A stretch of 64,000 nucleotides of DNA from Rhizophagus irregularis (GCF_026210795.1 NC_089437.1:2914001-2978000), one strand, 5' to 3'. Counted from the first letter of the stretch, positions 1-11,321 are shown. The notes: a model not told the origin generated them from the sequence alone. Numbers and translations: made by a program.

Positions 1-97
1 GTAAGTTTCTCCGCTTTGCGATTAATTGCCTAGCTGCGTTAATCGTCCATTGGAATACTGGTGGTAGCGGTGGGACAAAAGGTACTAATGCTGCCAT
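1..97 (-). CDS. 5' end of an unidentified protein gene, cut by the window edge
   Basis: On the minus strand an ATG at 97-95 opens a 32-codon frame that runs off the window without a stop. It encodes MAALVPFVPPLPPVFQWTIN followed by an Arg/Lys-rich stretch. Codon use is less AT-rich than the flanking DNA, and the proline-rich start looks like real protein. No family can be named from so short a piece. It could also be one exon of a larger gene or part of a repeat. Confidence 0.35.
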   Translation of the reverse strand, partial: MAALVPFVPPLPPVFQWTINAARQLIAKRRNL

Positions 98-310
98 TTT
101 TTATTTTTATGATTTTTTCGTAACTTGAAATTTGAAAATTAAATACAATTTTAAAATTAAAATACAATTTGGTTTTGAATTGCGAAAAAAAATTCAAATT
201 TCATAATATTTATAATAATTTTAAAATTCGTTATAATGTTTAAAACATGAACTGATGAACATAATAACATTCTACATAATTAAAGTATTTGTAACAAAAT
301 AAACACAGTT

Positions 311-420
311 TTGATTCTAATGTAATAAATTTAATTAACGCAGTTCTAAATTTTTTTTTGTAACGCAGTTCTTAAAATTTATTGATCTAATGTAATAAAT
401 TTAATTAACGAAGTCCTTAA
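311..420. repeat. Two direct repeats, 70-bp period
   Basis: A roughly 40-bp sequence around TCTAATGTAATAAATTTAA occurs at 311-350 and again at 381-420 with few differences. It lies between the partial edge gene and the 49-bp tandem array. The rest of 98-814 holds no gene that I can see. Confidence 0.7.
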
Positions 421-436
421 AACTTATTGATTCTAA

Positions 437-640
437 TATAATATGCTTATCCTTATTCCTTAATTAAATTGCACTATTTTTAAAATATAATATGCTTATC
501 CTTATTCCTTAATTAAATTGCACTATTTTTAAAATATAATATGCTTATCCTTATTCCTTAATTAAATTGCACTATTTTTAAAATATAATATGCTTATCCT
601 TATTCCTTAATTAAATTGCAATGTTTTAAAATATAATATA
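437..640. repeat. 49-bp tandem repeat, about four copies
   Basis: The motif TATGCTTATCCTTATTCC starts at 442, 491, 540 and 589, an exact 49-bp period. The first three units are almost identical and the fourth diverges at its 3' end. There is no spacer between units, so this is a plain minisatellite and not a CRISPR. It lies just 3' of the degraded hAT transposase. Confidence 0.9.
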
Positions 641-814
641 AAATTACAATTGCTTGCATTGCCTGCATAATTATATGTTAACTGGACTTTAATCGCGAAT
701 ATTTTGCCCTGCATAATTACATCATTTATTTCCTAAATAGTAACATTATTTAAATCACATGATATTAGAATTAATTCTCATTGGATTAACTATTGTAATT
801 ATTTCTCATTATTA

Positions 815-3125
815 TTATTCCTCATTATCATCATAATTATCGTTATTATTATAACCGTCATCCATACCTAATACATCATTTATATCATAATCATAGTCAC
901 CTTCTCCGGGTTTCTTGTTATTACCACTATCATCAACTTCATCATCTTCCGCATTATTTTCATCTGAATCATCCAATATATCTCTTGGAATATCGTTGAT
1001 TTCACTAGTAATTGAATCATGCGATAAATTAACAAATTGATCAATCCATAGACTTTCGATTACTACACGGCAATTGTCTTCGGGTATTGTTTCACCGCTT
1101 GTAGTTAATCTCTGAGTAGAAGCTTGCTCCTCATTATATTCCTCATCGTCATCTTCTGTAAAAGCTTCTGCAATACGTATATTGATCTCATCATTACTAA
1201 GACGAGTATTCTTTTTTTGATCAATTCCATAAAATCCAAGTTCAGTTTTTGAATTGGATTTCCAATACAAAATTAATTTGCACATGGATTCTAGTTTATC
1301 CACATTAAGATTTAAGCGACGTTTATGAAATAGCCATCCTAAAGTCGAAAATCCACGTTCGCAAGTTGCTGAGTTAGGATATATTGCAAATAGATAACTT
1401 GCAATTCTTGGCAGGACATCTGGTTCTGGTTCGGTATTAATATATTTCCACCAATTCATGGGATTATCTTTAGCAAAACTGATATCTAGGTCAAATGGCT
1501 CTTGCTCATTAATATATTTCTGTATTTGATCACATGCCAAAGTTTCAGCTTCGTAACGGTCAAAACCTAAATTTTTTCTGATTGAAGCTGCACATTTGAT
1601 AATTCTCATGAGGGCGCATTTTTTAAGTGGCGCATTTCTAAATCTGGGATCCATAAAAAAACAAGTAATATACTTATCATCATCGAACTCATCAAATCTT
1701 TCATTTATTACTTTGATACAATGACTTCGGAATGCAGGATTTAATGATTTGGGTAACTTTTTTAATGTAGCTGCAAGTCTTGCAGTTTCAGGAAACAATC
1801 TGCAAGTGTAAAATTCTACCGATTCTAATGAAAGTACCGCTTTTCTTAGAGGGATCCGAACAAATCCAAGAACTCGTAAATTTGAAAAAAAAATTTCTCG
1901 ATTGAATAATCGGTTTTATTTTATCGTTTGTTAGCACTTTATCGTGATCGCTGGCCATTTCTTCTAGTGCTGATTCCAAATTTATTACTGAATTTACGGA
2001 TTCACTAGCAGTAGTCCGGCGTGTCTTGCAATATAATTTTAATCCTCCTCCACTAATTCCTTTTTCTTTAATTATTTGAGCAAGTTTTGCATTAGCCTGA
2101 TGAGAACTTCTAAAAAAGGTTGTCAAAATATTAACACGTTTTAATAAACGTTCCCCAAACTTCTCCTTGACGATGTCGCATGCAATTAAATTGATAGAAT
2201 GTGCAACACATCGCACATTCTCAATCTTTGGATGATTCTCATATATAATTTTTTGTGCATTACGAACATTGGCCGTATTATCAGAAACTACAGCACATAT
2301 TCGATCTTCTCCAATACCTTCTATAACCTTTTCAATTACCGTAACTAGATATTCTGCAGTGTGCGAATTTTCAGACAAATCAGAAAGTTGATAAAGATAT
2401 TCTTTACGCGACGGAGTCATTACAATGAAGTTCCAAATTGAACGATGTGTACCAGACGTCCAACCATCAAAGGCTAAATTATAAATTAATATTATATAGT
2501 AAGTAAGATTAAATAAAAATGACGTATGATAGCCTATTTAATTTAACAAACCTAACGTTAAATTCGTTTCCTTTTCAAGCTCAGAATTAACTTTGAAGTT
2601 CACTTGAGCTAATTCACGTTCAAGTAGTTGATTTACTAATACTTCCCTTGTTGGTGTATTGTAACGCGGCATTAAGCTCTTTTATAAAATTGATGAAAAA
2701 GGGATGTTAAATGCTACTACTCTAAACGCAATTCCGCACGCAATAAAAAATTTAACTAATGCACGATTAATTCGTGTACATCTTTGTTCGTTAAGCTCTG
2801 TTGAATCAATGGTAATCATCCATGTTACTTTGACCTTCAGAGTATTTTTTTTTTTGGATGACTTGGACTTATCTTGCCGTTCCATTACTTTAGTCATATA
2901 CCTTCTAACAACTGCTGCTGGCGCATCTGGACAATGGTTTGAAAGATGCTCTTCGAGTTTTGAAACTTCACCGCGTGACCATGTATTCTTACAGTACTTG
3001 CAGGAGGCGGCAAATTTGCCAGAACCAACAGCTTCTCCTTTATTAATATCTTCCCAAATGCTATTAGGTGGCCGACCTCCTCTATTTTTCATTTTAATGG
3101 GTGAATCTTCTATGTGATCAGTCAT
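815..3125 (-). pseudogene. hAT-family transposase, BED finger + DUF659 + C-terminal dimerisation domain, disrupted
   Basis: Reading from 3125 downward, the pieces come in transposase order. First is a BED-type zinc finger (2682-3125) with CKYC and an HLSNHC end. A DUF659-like core follows (to about 1890), containing AFDGWTSGTHRS and VVSDNTANVRNAQ. The C-terminal hAT dimerisation region ends the protein (815-1798, NWWKYI, YPNSATCERGFSTLGWL) with an acidic tail. An intron is likely at 2475-2551. Two lesions are visible: an in-frame TAA at 2682-2684 between the finger and the core, and a one-base frame change at the nine-A run 1885-1893, after which the open frame continues in the next frame. 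It is therefore probably inactive, unless one or both lesions are assembly errors. The antisense frame at 2704-3117 is a shadow. Confidence 0.85.
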
Positions 3126-3469
3126 TTGAAACAGTTTATTATTAATATTATTATTAAGAAAACGGAAGAAAGTAAAAGAAACTTTAGTTCAGTGTTAAAG
3201 GAGATGACGGAATTGGGTTTATTAAATGCATGTTACGCATTTTCCTTTAATGAATATAAGCCCCTTAAAAAAAAACTGTAAAAACGTGTAATATCATAAT
3301 ATTAATATGGGAGTTAGAAATGAAAATTCTTACACTAGATAAAGCTTAAAAGAACTAAGACGACGGTAAAATATTGAAGTTTAATCTTTTATCTGTAGAT
3401 TATTTGATCATCTAAATTATATTATTAATTGGTGTAACTTGGCGTAACTATATGCAAATCTTATGATCA

Positions 3470-3620
3470 ACGAATGCCGAAACTACGGAAAGACCTATTA
3501 TAGAGGTTTCGGCATGTTTCGGCAGTTTCACAATTTTGACAGGTTTCGCAGTTTCGGCATTTTGGCGTTTCGGCTCTATATAAGAGGTTTCGCACTTTCG
3601 GCATTAAGGCCAAACAGGTT
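3470..3620. repeat. TTTCGGCA-rich simple repeat block
   Basis: GGTTTCGGCATGTTTCGGCA and similar 8-10 bp units (TTTCGGCA, TTTCGCAGTTTCGGCA, GCGTTTCGGC) repeat irregularly over about 150 bp. The same motif fills the inside of the nested element at 9383-9626, which suggests both come from one repeat family. The ORF across it (3467-3694) is a by-product of the repeat. Confidence 0.7.
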
Positions 3621-4639
3621 TCGACGGCAATGAGCTTAGATAGATTGTGATTATATAGAATAGTTTTTAATAATAAAGTGTTTTGAATATTCAACTGGTG
3701 TGACTATATAGTAGAATGTGACTATAATGGGAGTGACTATAGAGGGAATTGACTGTAATTTTGCATTTTTTTTCTTTTTTATTGATATCTTTAAATACTT
3801 TATACTCTTTAATAGATATTAAGGAATCATAAAATTTATTGTTGAAAAATAAAAAGTTAGTTATAAGCTGAATCGAGGTGCTTAACTAATATTATATAAT
3901 ATGGACTTAAAATTTTTCCTTTTTTTTTTTTTTGAAAAGACTAGGTAGTGTAACTGAAAATATGAAATAAATTACATAGAAATTGATGTTAATTAAAATT
4001 ATTTATTTATTTAGTATAAGAATTAAAATAGTTTTATAGTTAGTTTATTAATATGTAAATAATATGTGATTTAACATATGATTTATAGTAATACAAATAT
4101 TATAGAACATTGTAGAGTACTGTAGAATATTGTAGAACAATTTATAGTGTTACAATAGTTTAGTAAAACATTAAAATGTATAAAAAGGCTGGATTTTGAT
4201 TTTGTTAACAGCTTTTAACTTTGATTCAATAAAATAAAGTAATAATAAAATATTAATTATTAAAAGTTATTTTGAATATGCTTATAGTATGCCTGAGAAT
4301 TAATTAATATTAAATGATTAGTCTAATAAATTAAAGTATAGAAAATTATTCCAGTTTAATTATTTGATGTAAAGTTTATTTAATATAGAGAAAATTATTG
4401 AAGTTTGAAAGTTAAATTTGTAGTTATATAAAGAAATAAAGAAAAGTTAAAATCTAAACCAAATATAATATTAAACAAAGTAATAACTACTGATATGTAG
4501 CAGGTATCAATAATAGCAGCTAAAAACTATCTAACTGGAATGTTCTCTAATAAAGTTATTTATATTTCACTATTTTAAAAAAAATTTGCACATTGATTTA
4601 TTTTGAATTTAAATTTAACTTAAAATCTAATTTAAATTT

Positions 4640-5090
4640 TCAGCAAATTAATACAATTAAAACTCTAAATATTTGAATAGTTCAATTTAGCTTTATTTTT
4701 TAGTTTTTTTTTGATTGTCTAAAATCCATTTTGTATAATAATTTACTATTCAGTGATTATAAAAAGATGATTAATAGTTTATTGAAATCTTTTTATTAAG
4801 GCAATTTAAATAGTATCAAAATCATTTTTCTAGTATTAATAGATAGCAAGTTATTTTTTGAAAAATTAGCAAAAATAACTTCTTATTTATCAATACTAAA
4901 AAATAATTTAGTACTATTTGAATTAACTTGATGAAAAGATTCCAATAAGCTATTAATCATTTTTTTATAATTACTGAATAATGCAATATAAATTCTAACC
5001 AATTAGAAAAAACTAAAAAATGAAATTAAATTAAACTGTTTAAAGCTTTAGCCAAAATTCTTTAATTTCTTCAGCAACTTTAATTCTAAT
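4640..5090. repeat. Long imperfect inverted repeat (foldback), centre near 4862
   Basis: Left-arm segments such as TTTAAATAGTATCAAAATCA and ACTATTCAGTGATTATAAAA recur in reverse complement on the right at about 4905-4925 and 4965-4985. The match can be followed outward to about 4680 and 5040. Arms are roughly 80% alike by eye with small indels. No clear target duplication was found, so it may be an old decayed MITE or a former head-to-head duplication. Confidence 0.65.
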
Positions 5091-5886
5091 ACCATTATTT
5101 TAAATAAGTTTATATAGTTCATTTATCTTCAGTTTGACTTTTACTGTCAATTTTTTTTGCTAAGTAATTTTAACTGAAATAATATTGCCTTAAACTTTTA
5201 AGTAGCATAGTAAATATACATTTTTTCAGGTCAAAAGAATATTATAAATAATAATATTATTGATATATACATTTAATCTTTAAAGTTGAGTTATTGATGA
5301 TCTTATTAGTTATCTGGTCATGATTAACATAATCTTCTTTTCAATAATCAGTTTTTTTATTTTATTTTTACTCTTTTTAGGCTATGTTAAATTAATTACT
5401 ATTTTGCAATTTTTAAGTTTATCAAGTTCTTGCTGTAAAAACTCAGCTTTTTACTCTTAAATAGTTTTATTAAATAATATATTAATATTTAATAAATAAC
5501 AGTACATATTTTATTTTTGGCTAATAATTTTTTTTATATTTTTAGTTTAATAAAATAGCAGGTTATATAAATATTTTTAAAAGGTTACATAAGTTGTAAT
5601 TAATATAATAAGTCATTAGAAATTATTATTTCTATTAATCTATATCTTAATTTAATATGAAACTTATATCTGTTATGTTATCACTAGTTGGCTAGAATTG
5701 TTATTTTAAATTTCTAGTAAATTCTAGCAAAAACTGCATATTCTACTTATAAAAAAGCTTTAGTGATATTATTGACAATTCTGATAATATATTAAAGTAG
5801 TAGTTATCTTATACTTCTCTATTAACTTTTATACTAATATGTTGGCTATATCTGTTATCTGTAGTTGACTACTAGTTGTAACTCTT

Positions 5887-6329
5887 GCACGTCTGAAATG
5901 TGTGTCAGGTTGACGGTGCAGTGTAGTGCAGCGATTTTTCCAAAAAAAATTAAATTGCAATTTTTTTTATTTAAAATAAAATCTTTAAATTATTGCATTA
6001 AATGTATTTTCGTCTGTTCTGCAAATTTACTTAAAGTATATACAGGTGGTTTAGAAGGCCATTTTTGAGTTATTTAACAAAAACTGTTTTTTGACAAATC
6101 CAATTTTGGAAATGATCAGCAAAGACGATAAAATCAGTTGTTATATACTAAATTCAAAATCTACATCCAAAACCTCCTTCCGTTTATAAGTGAATTTTGT
6201 AAAACAGATGAAAATACATCTAATGTGTAAATTTGAAAGCATTACATTAAAAAGAAAATCTTCAACTTAGATTTTTTTGAATTACTGTGCCACATTGCGC
6301 CGTCAACCTGACACACATTTCAGACGTGC
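5887..6329. mobile_element. 443-bp MITE with 9-bp target duplication, MULE-like
   Basis: The element begins GCACGTCTGAAATGTGTGTC and ends with the exact reverse complement. The first 29 bp match perfectly, and the similarity continues at about 70% for a further 16 bp. It is flanked by identical 9-bp copies GTAACTCTT at 5878-5886 and 6330-6338. The interior has no convincing coding sequence; the ORF at 5865-6068 starts outside the element and is spurious. A 9-bp duplication with long terminal inverted repeats is typical of Mutator-like elements, so this is probably a non-autonomous member. Confidence 0.92.
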
Positions 6330-6338
6330 GTAACTCTT

Positions 6339-7742
6339 GTATTAATCTATACTCAGTATAGCTTTTAGCTGTAAAATAAGAAGACCTTTCTATTTATATA
6401 TTTCAAAACATTCATTAAAGTATTAAACTCAGTAAAATATATTGTAATTTTCTAAATATATTTATGTTTAGTTCTTAGTTAAATTCTTCTATTGACTATT
6501 ATATATGTATTTCCATTTTGCATCAACTTTTTCCTACACATTTTCTTTAAAAAACACCTTTAGCTTTTATAAAAAATTCTAAAATGAGATTTACAAAGAA
6601 AAGTTCAATCTAATGACTCTAATCTCTAAAAATGTAATTTAAAAAAATTAAAAATTTAATATTATTTATTATAAATTTTTTTAAACAATTTTTTTTTGTA
6701 TTCTTTTGATGTTATTATTACTATAATACTATTATAAAATTAAAATCTTTTTTTTATATATAATACAATAAATTTTTTTACATTTTTTTATTTTTATTTT
6801 TTTTTTTATTATTTATAATAATTTATTTATTTAAAATTTCTGAAAGTATTTATATAAAATAATGTAAATTAATTTAAATTTAAAATTTAAATACTTTAGA
6901 TAAGTTAAGATGTAAGAGAAAAGTGTAATCACATAATTTTTAATTGACTATCATGGTGTCTAATAAAATATTTGTAAATACTAAATATTAAAAAAAATAT
7001 ATTATTTTCTTATTTTTTGGAATCTAAAAATTTACCAGATATAGTTTTTATTTATTTAGATTTAAATATTTTATTTTGAAAAAAATATCAAAAAAAGTTC
7101 TAAAAAGGTTACAAATTACTTAATAAAAGTTTAAAATTTCTTTACTAAAAAACATAATATTATTTTGAATCATTTTAATACTTACCGGAAGTTAAATTCA
7201 CTGGAGGTAAATTTCACCATATCATGTGATATTTATTATTATATTAAAATTTAGTTAAGTAGATCGGTAAAATGCATAACTTTAAATTTTTGTGTTTGAA
7301 TAAAAATGTGTAAAAAAAGTTCTTTCTATTGACCATTTAAGTATGAATTTTTAAAGTTTTATTAACAAAAAGTTTCTTTTTAAATTATAAAAATACATAA
7401 CTTTAATTAAACTATTACATCCATTTACTAACCATTTAATCTAGATTTTTATTAATTCGTGATTCATGTAAAAAGTAAAAAATCTAATTATTAAAAACTG
7501 GAGGTAAGTTATATATAATAATATATAAATAGCACAGAATCTGAAGACGTGGCAAATTAAAGTACGAATTTTTTAAATATGATGTAAAAACTAAAACCAT
7601 TAGCATAAAATTATACCATTTGGCTAACTTCTTACTAGAAGTCCAGTAAAATTTTCAATAATTAGAAATAACTTTTCTATGAGTCTAAAAGTAAAAATCC
7701 ATTATTCGTAACATTAAAAATAAGGCATTTTTTACCTTTAAG
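6339..7742. other. Intergenic AT-rich DNA, no gene seen
   Basis: Nothing coding is supported here. Short motifs with CACTGGAGGTAAATT appear near 7200 and a shorter form near 7498. Related sequence in opposite orientation (CACCGGAAGTGAAT) is near 12,085, so these may mark the edges of an older, larger insertion that cannot be resolved by eye. Confidence 0.5.
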
Positions 7743-8289
7743 CCTATAAGTAATGTTCCAAATGGATCAGATCAGACTGGATTTGAGTTAAATCTGATCT
7801 GATCTGAATTCGAATCAAATTAAATCAGATTTGATCTGATCTGATTTAGATCCAAATTAAATTCGATCTGATCTGATCTGAATCTGAATTAGATTTGATC
7901 TGATCTGATCTGAATTCCAACTGATTTGATCTGATCTGGATCCAAATCGGTTTTCATAATTAAAAACATTTTTTGCAACGTTTTTTTATTACTATTGTTA
8001 AAAGACGTTATAAAACAACTTTTTATGGCAAATTATCAAACAAAAAAACATTTTGCAACATTTTTATTAAACAATTGCGAAAATGATTTTTTATTAGTAA
8101 ATTATTAAATAAAAAATGTTTTTGCAACATTTTTTATTTATATAGTTAAAACCTGCTGCGAAAAACATTTTTATTTCATTAAATTACCAAATAAAAAATG
8201 TTTTGCAACGTTTTTCATTAATACAATTAAAAACATTGCAAAAGACGGTTTTTTTGTTAAATGCATAAATAAAAACGTTAAACGGCATT

Positions 8290-9180
8290 ATTTTATGAAA
8301 AAAGATGCTGTTTCAGCATCTTTCGTATTATTTTATGAAAAAAGTTGCCAAAACAGCATCTTTTTTATTTTTTTATCAAAAAAAATGCTATTCATTTTTT
8401 TATCGTTAAAAATGCTAAAACAGCATATTTTGTATTATTTTGAGAAAAAAGTTGCCATTTCAGCATCTTTTTTTATTTTTTTTATCGAAAAAAATGCTGA
8501 AATGGCATCTTTTCATATTATTTTATGAAAAAAGTTGCTGTTTCAGCGCTTTTTCTTTTTTTATCAAAAAAAGATGTAAAATTCTTTTCGTTATTTTATG
8601 AAAAAGTTGCGTTTCAATTTCATCTTTTTCATTTTTTTTATCAAAAAAGATGACGAAACAGCATCTTTTCGTATTATTTTATGAAAAAAAATGCCATTTC
8701 AGTATCTTTTTCATTTTTTATCAAAAAAGGTGTCAAAATAGCATTTTTTGTATTATTTTATGAAAAAGTTGCCATTTGGCGTTTTTTTTATTTTTTTATA
8801 AAAAAAGATGCTGAAATGGCATTTTTTCATATTATTTTATGAAAAAAGTTGCTATTTCAGCATCTTTTTCATTTTTTTTATCAAAAAAGATGCTGAAATA
8901 GCATCTTTTCGTATTATTTTATGAAAAAAATTGCTGTTTTAAGCATCTTTTTCATTTTTTTATCAAAAAAGGTGCTGAAACGGCATTTTTTGTATTATTT
9001 ATAAAAAAAGTTGCTGTTTTGACGTCTTTTTCATTTTTTTTATCAAAAAAGATGCCATTTTAGTATCTTTTCGTATTATTTTATGATAAAAAAATGCAGT
9101 TTTGGTATCTCTTTCATTTTTTTATCAAAAAAGATGCTGAAACAGCATCTTTTCATATTATTTTATGAAAAAAAAACCAT
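8290..9180. repeat. Hairpin-forming minisatellite, about 11 units of roughly 75-95 bp
   Basis: CGTATTATTTTATGAAAAAA and variants recur at about 8323, 8430, 8515, 8589, 8670, 8750, 8830, 8911, 8989, 9072 and 9155. Each unit carries a self-complementary core such as GATGCTGAAACAGCATC, so each can form a small hairpin. It sits in the middle of the hAT-like element. The small ORF at 8295-8528 is a by-product of the repeat. Confidence 0.85.
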
Positions 9181-9382
9181 TTTACAACAGTTTTTAATTA
9201 TTTAATAAAAAAATGTTGCAAAACATTTTTTTATTTTAATTTAACAAATAAAAAACCATTTTGCAATGGTTTTAAATCATTTTAATAAAAAAATGTTGCG
9301 AAATGTTTTTTTATTTTAATTTAACAAATAAAAAACTATTTCGCAACGGGTTTTAATCATTTTAATAAAAAAACGTTATGAA

Positions 9383-9626
9383 TAAGGTTGCTTGTTTAAA
9401 TTTTTTCAAAATCCTACGATTAGTTTTGTCAAAATTTTACTATAGATTTATTATAGTTTTGGCAGAGTTTCGGCAGTTTCGGCATTTATAATAAGTTTCG
9501 GCAGTTTCACCTTTCTCCAAAGTTTCGCCAGTTTTTTAATATAACTTTAATATAGTTTCAGCAGAATTTCGCTTTTCGGCAAAACGCCATCTTGCCTAAA
9601 CCCTTAAGTTTTGGCAAGTAACCTTA
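9383..9626. mobile_element. 244-bp element nested inside the 2.2-kb element
   Basis: The ends are TAAGGTTGCTTG and, in reverse complement, TAAGGTTACTTG. Flanks are GTTATGAA (9375-9382) and GTTGTGAA (9627-9634), an 8-bp duplication with one mismatch. Removing the element restores the surrounding repeat: neighbouring units read AAAAAATGTTGCGAAATG at the same place, so an empty site can be seen within the array. The inside is rich in TTTCGGCA, like 3470-3620. It is probably hAT-like from the 8-bp duplication. Confidence 0.8.
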
Positions 9627-10249
9627 GTTGTGAAACATTTTTTTATTTCAATTTAACGAATAAAAAAAACCATTTTGCAATGGATTTTAATCATTTTAAT
9701 AAAAATGTTGTGAAACGTTTTTTAACAATTAACATTTCGCAACGGTTTTAACTTCGTAACAGGGTGTTTTGATCTGATCTGATCCAGATCCAATCTGAAT
9801 TTGCTCGAATCAAATCTGATCTGATTCGATTTGAATGAATGGTTGATCTGATTTGATTCGATTCGAATTGGATCAAATTTTTTTGATTCAGATTGGATCA
9901 CAGATCATAAAATCTATGATTCAATCTGATTTGTCTCAGATCAGATTCGCAGATATGAATCGGATCAGATTTTTTTCGAAACATTACCTATAAGTAAGTC
10001 ATTTATAGTGCTCAAAAAATTTATTGGACTTTTAATAAAAAGTAAACCAAATAACATAATTTGATGACAATAAACTTAGTTTTTATATTATATTTTAATA
10101 ATTAGTACTTTGGTTTGCTATGATGTCAGATTTTACGCTATTATATAATTACTCCTAATTTTTGATATAGGACTCTCTACTTTATTTGCGGATCACAAAT
10201 TAATTTAAAATCTATAGTAATGCATAAGATATATAATTCTTTATAATTC

Positions 10250-10712
10250 AGTTAACAATTAATAATTTTATGATGGAAAAGAAAAGGAATGAAGTGGATA
10301 GTAAAATTAAAAGAATAATATGAAAAATGAAATTGGAGTAAAGAGATGATGAAAAATAAAATGGGAGTGAATGGAATGATGTAAAATGAAATAAATAATG
10401 GAAAATAAAATGGGAGTGAAGGGGATAATGAAAATGAAATGAAAGTGAAATAGGATGATGAAAATAAAATAGGAATAAAATGGGATGATGTAAATGAAAT
10501 GAGATAACAAAAATGAAATGGAATGTTGCAAAACAAAATGGAATGATGAAAAATGATATGAAGCAATATAAAGTGATAAAAGTGATGAAAAGTGATGTGG
10601 CATAATGAAAAATGATATGGAGCAATATGGAGTGATGAAAAATAATATGAAATAATATGGAGTAATGAAAAATGATATGGAGCGATGTGAAATAATAAAA
10701 AATGATATGGAG
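10250..10712. repeat. Purine-rich microsatellite/minisatellite, left part
   Basis: Units of about 17-33 bp such as GAAAAATGATATGGAGCAAT and GATGAAAATGAAAT run in tandem on the plus strand, which is nearly free of C. The minus-strand reading frames (His/Phe/Ile/Ser-rich) across it are open only because the repeat lacks stops. Transcription as protein is not supported. Confidence 0.85.
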
Positions 10713-11321
10713 TATATATGAAGTCGAAATTAAAGCCCAAAAGTAGAAATATTTCAACTTGGGAAGGTCAAAAGTCGAATTAAAGTCAAAATGGTTGAAA
10801 TTACATTATAGTCATGTGATTTTTATAATTATAATTTAATATAAAATTTTAAATGTGAATAACTCCGTCAATATTGATGCTACAGATATGAAATACATAT
10901 CATTGGAATCCTCTCGATGAGCTGAATCCAACCGCGTAAAGATTATAAAAATTGAATCACTGTATGCGGAGATCGTTAACTTTGAATTTTAAAATTATTG
11001 TTTACTATAAAAATTATAAGACTATTTAATACCAAATTTTAAACGAGAATAACTCCGTCAATATTGATACTACAAATATGAAATACATATCATTGGAATC
11101 TTCTCGATGAGCTGAATCTAACTGTGTAAATATCATAAAAATTGAATCACTGGATACGGAGTTTGTTAACTTTGAATTTTAATATTATTGTCTACTATAA
11201 AATCATATAATTATGACGTAATTTTGACTATTTCGACTTTTGGAGGGGTTCAAGTCAAAATCATTTTGACCATTTTGACCATTTCAGAGGTCAAAATTAA
11301 CCAATTTCAGTTTCATGTATA
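10713..11321. mobile_element. 609-bp element inserted in the microsatellite
   Basis: The ends read TATATATGAAGTCGAAATT on the left and, in reverse complement, TATACATGAAACTGAAATT on the right. They are flanked by ATATGGAG at 10705-10712 and 11322-11329. Joining the flanks gives GATATGGAGTGAT, which is the normal array unit, so the empty site is visible. The inside holds a 190-bp tandem duplication and no coding sequence. The 8-bp duplication suggests a hAT-like element; because the array itself repeats ATATGGAG, the duplication length is less certain. Confidence 0.75.
10850..11195. repeat. Two-copy 190-bp direct duplication
   Basis: AACTCCGTCAATATTGAT begins at 10861 and again at 11051. About 140 bp of each copy match with scattered substitutions, for example CATATCATTGGAATC followed by TCTCGATGAGCTGAATC. 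It lies wholly inside the 609-bp element and accounts for over half of its length. Confidence 0.9.

Larger units (their letters stand above)
3126..5877. other. Intergenic AT-rich DNA with decayed repeats
   Basis: No coding exon with splice support was found on either strand. The stretch is very AT-rich with many short ORFs expected by chance. It contains the TTTCGGCA-rich block and a long imperfect foldback, listed separately. Confidence 0.6.
7751..9986. mobile_element. 2.2-kb non-autonomous hAT-like element with GATCTGA subterminal repeats
   Basis: The termini are TAATGTTCCAAA on the left and, in reverse complement, TAATGTTTCGAAA on the right. They are flanked by identical 8-bp duplications CCTATAAG at 7743-7750 and 9987-9994. 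Inside each end lies about 200 bp of dense GATCTGATCTGA-type repeats (to about 7950, and from about 9770). Next come units of the form TTTTGCAACGTTTTT, and the centre is an ~80-bp minisatellite (8290-9180). There is no transposase. The 8-bp duplication and clustered subterminal repeats are hAT traits. A second element is nested at 9383-9626. Confidence 0.88.

Noticed and set aside
437-640. CRISPR-like array
   Set aside because: Direct tandem units with no spacers, in a eukaryotic genome.
2704-3117. 137-codon plus-strand ORF
   Set aside because: Antisense to the BED finger exon of the transposase, which has clear domain support.
5865-6068. 67-codon ORF
   Set aside because: It starts outside the 443-bp MITE and crosses its end; no coding signal.
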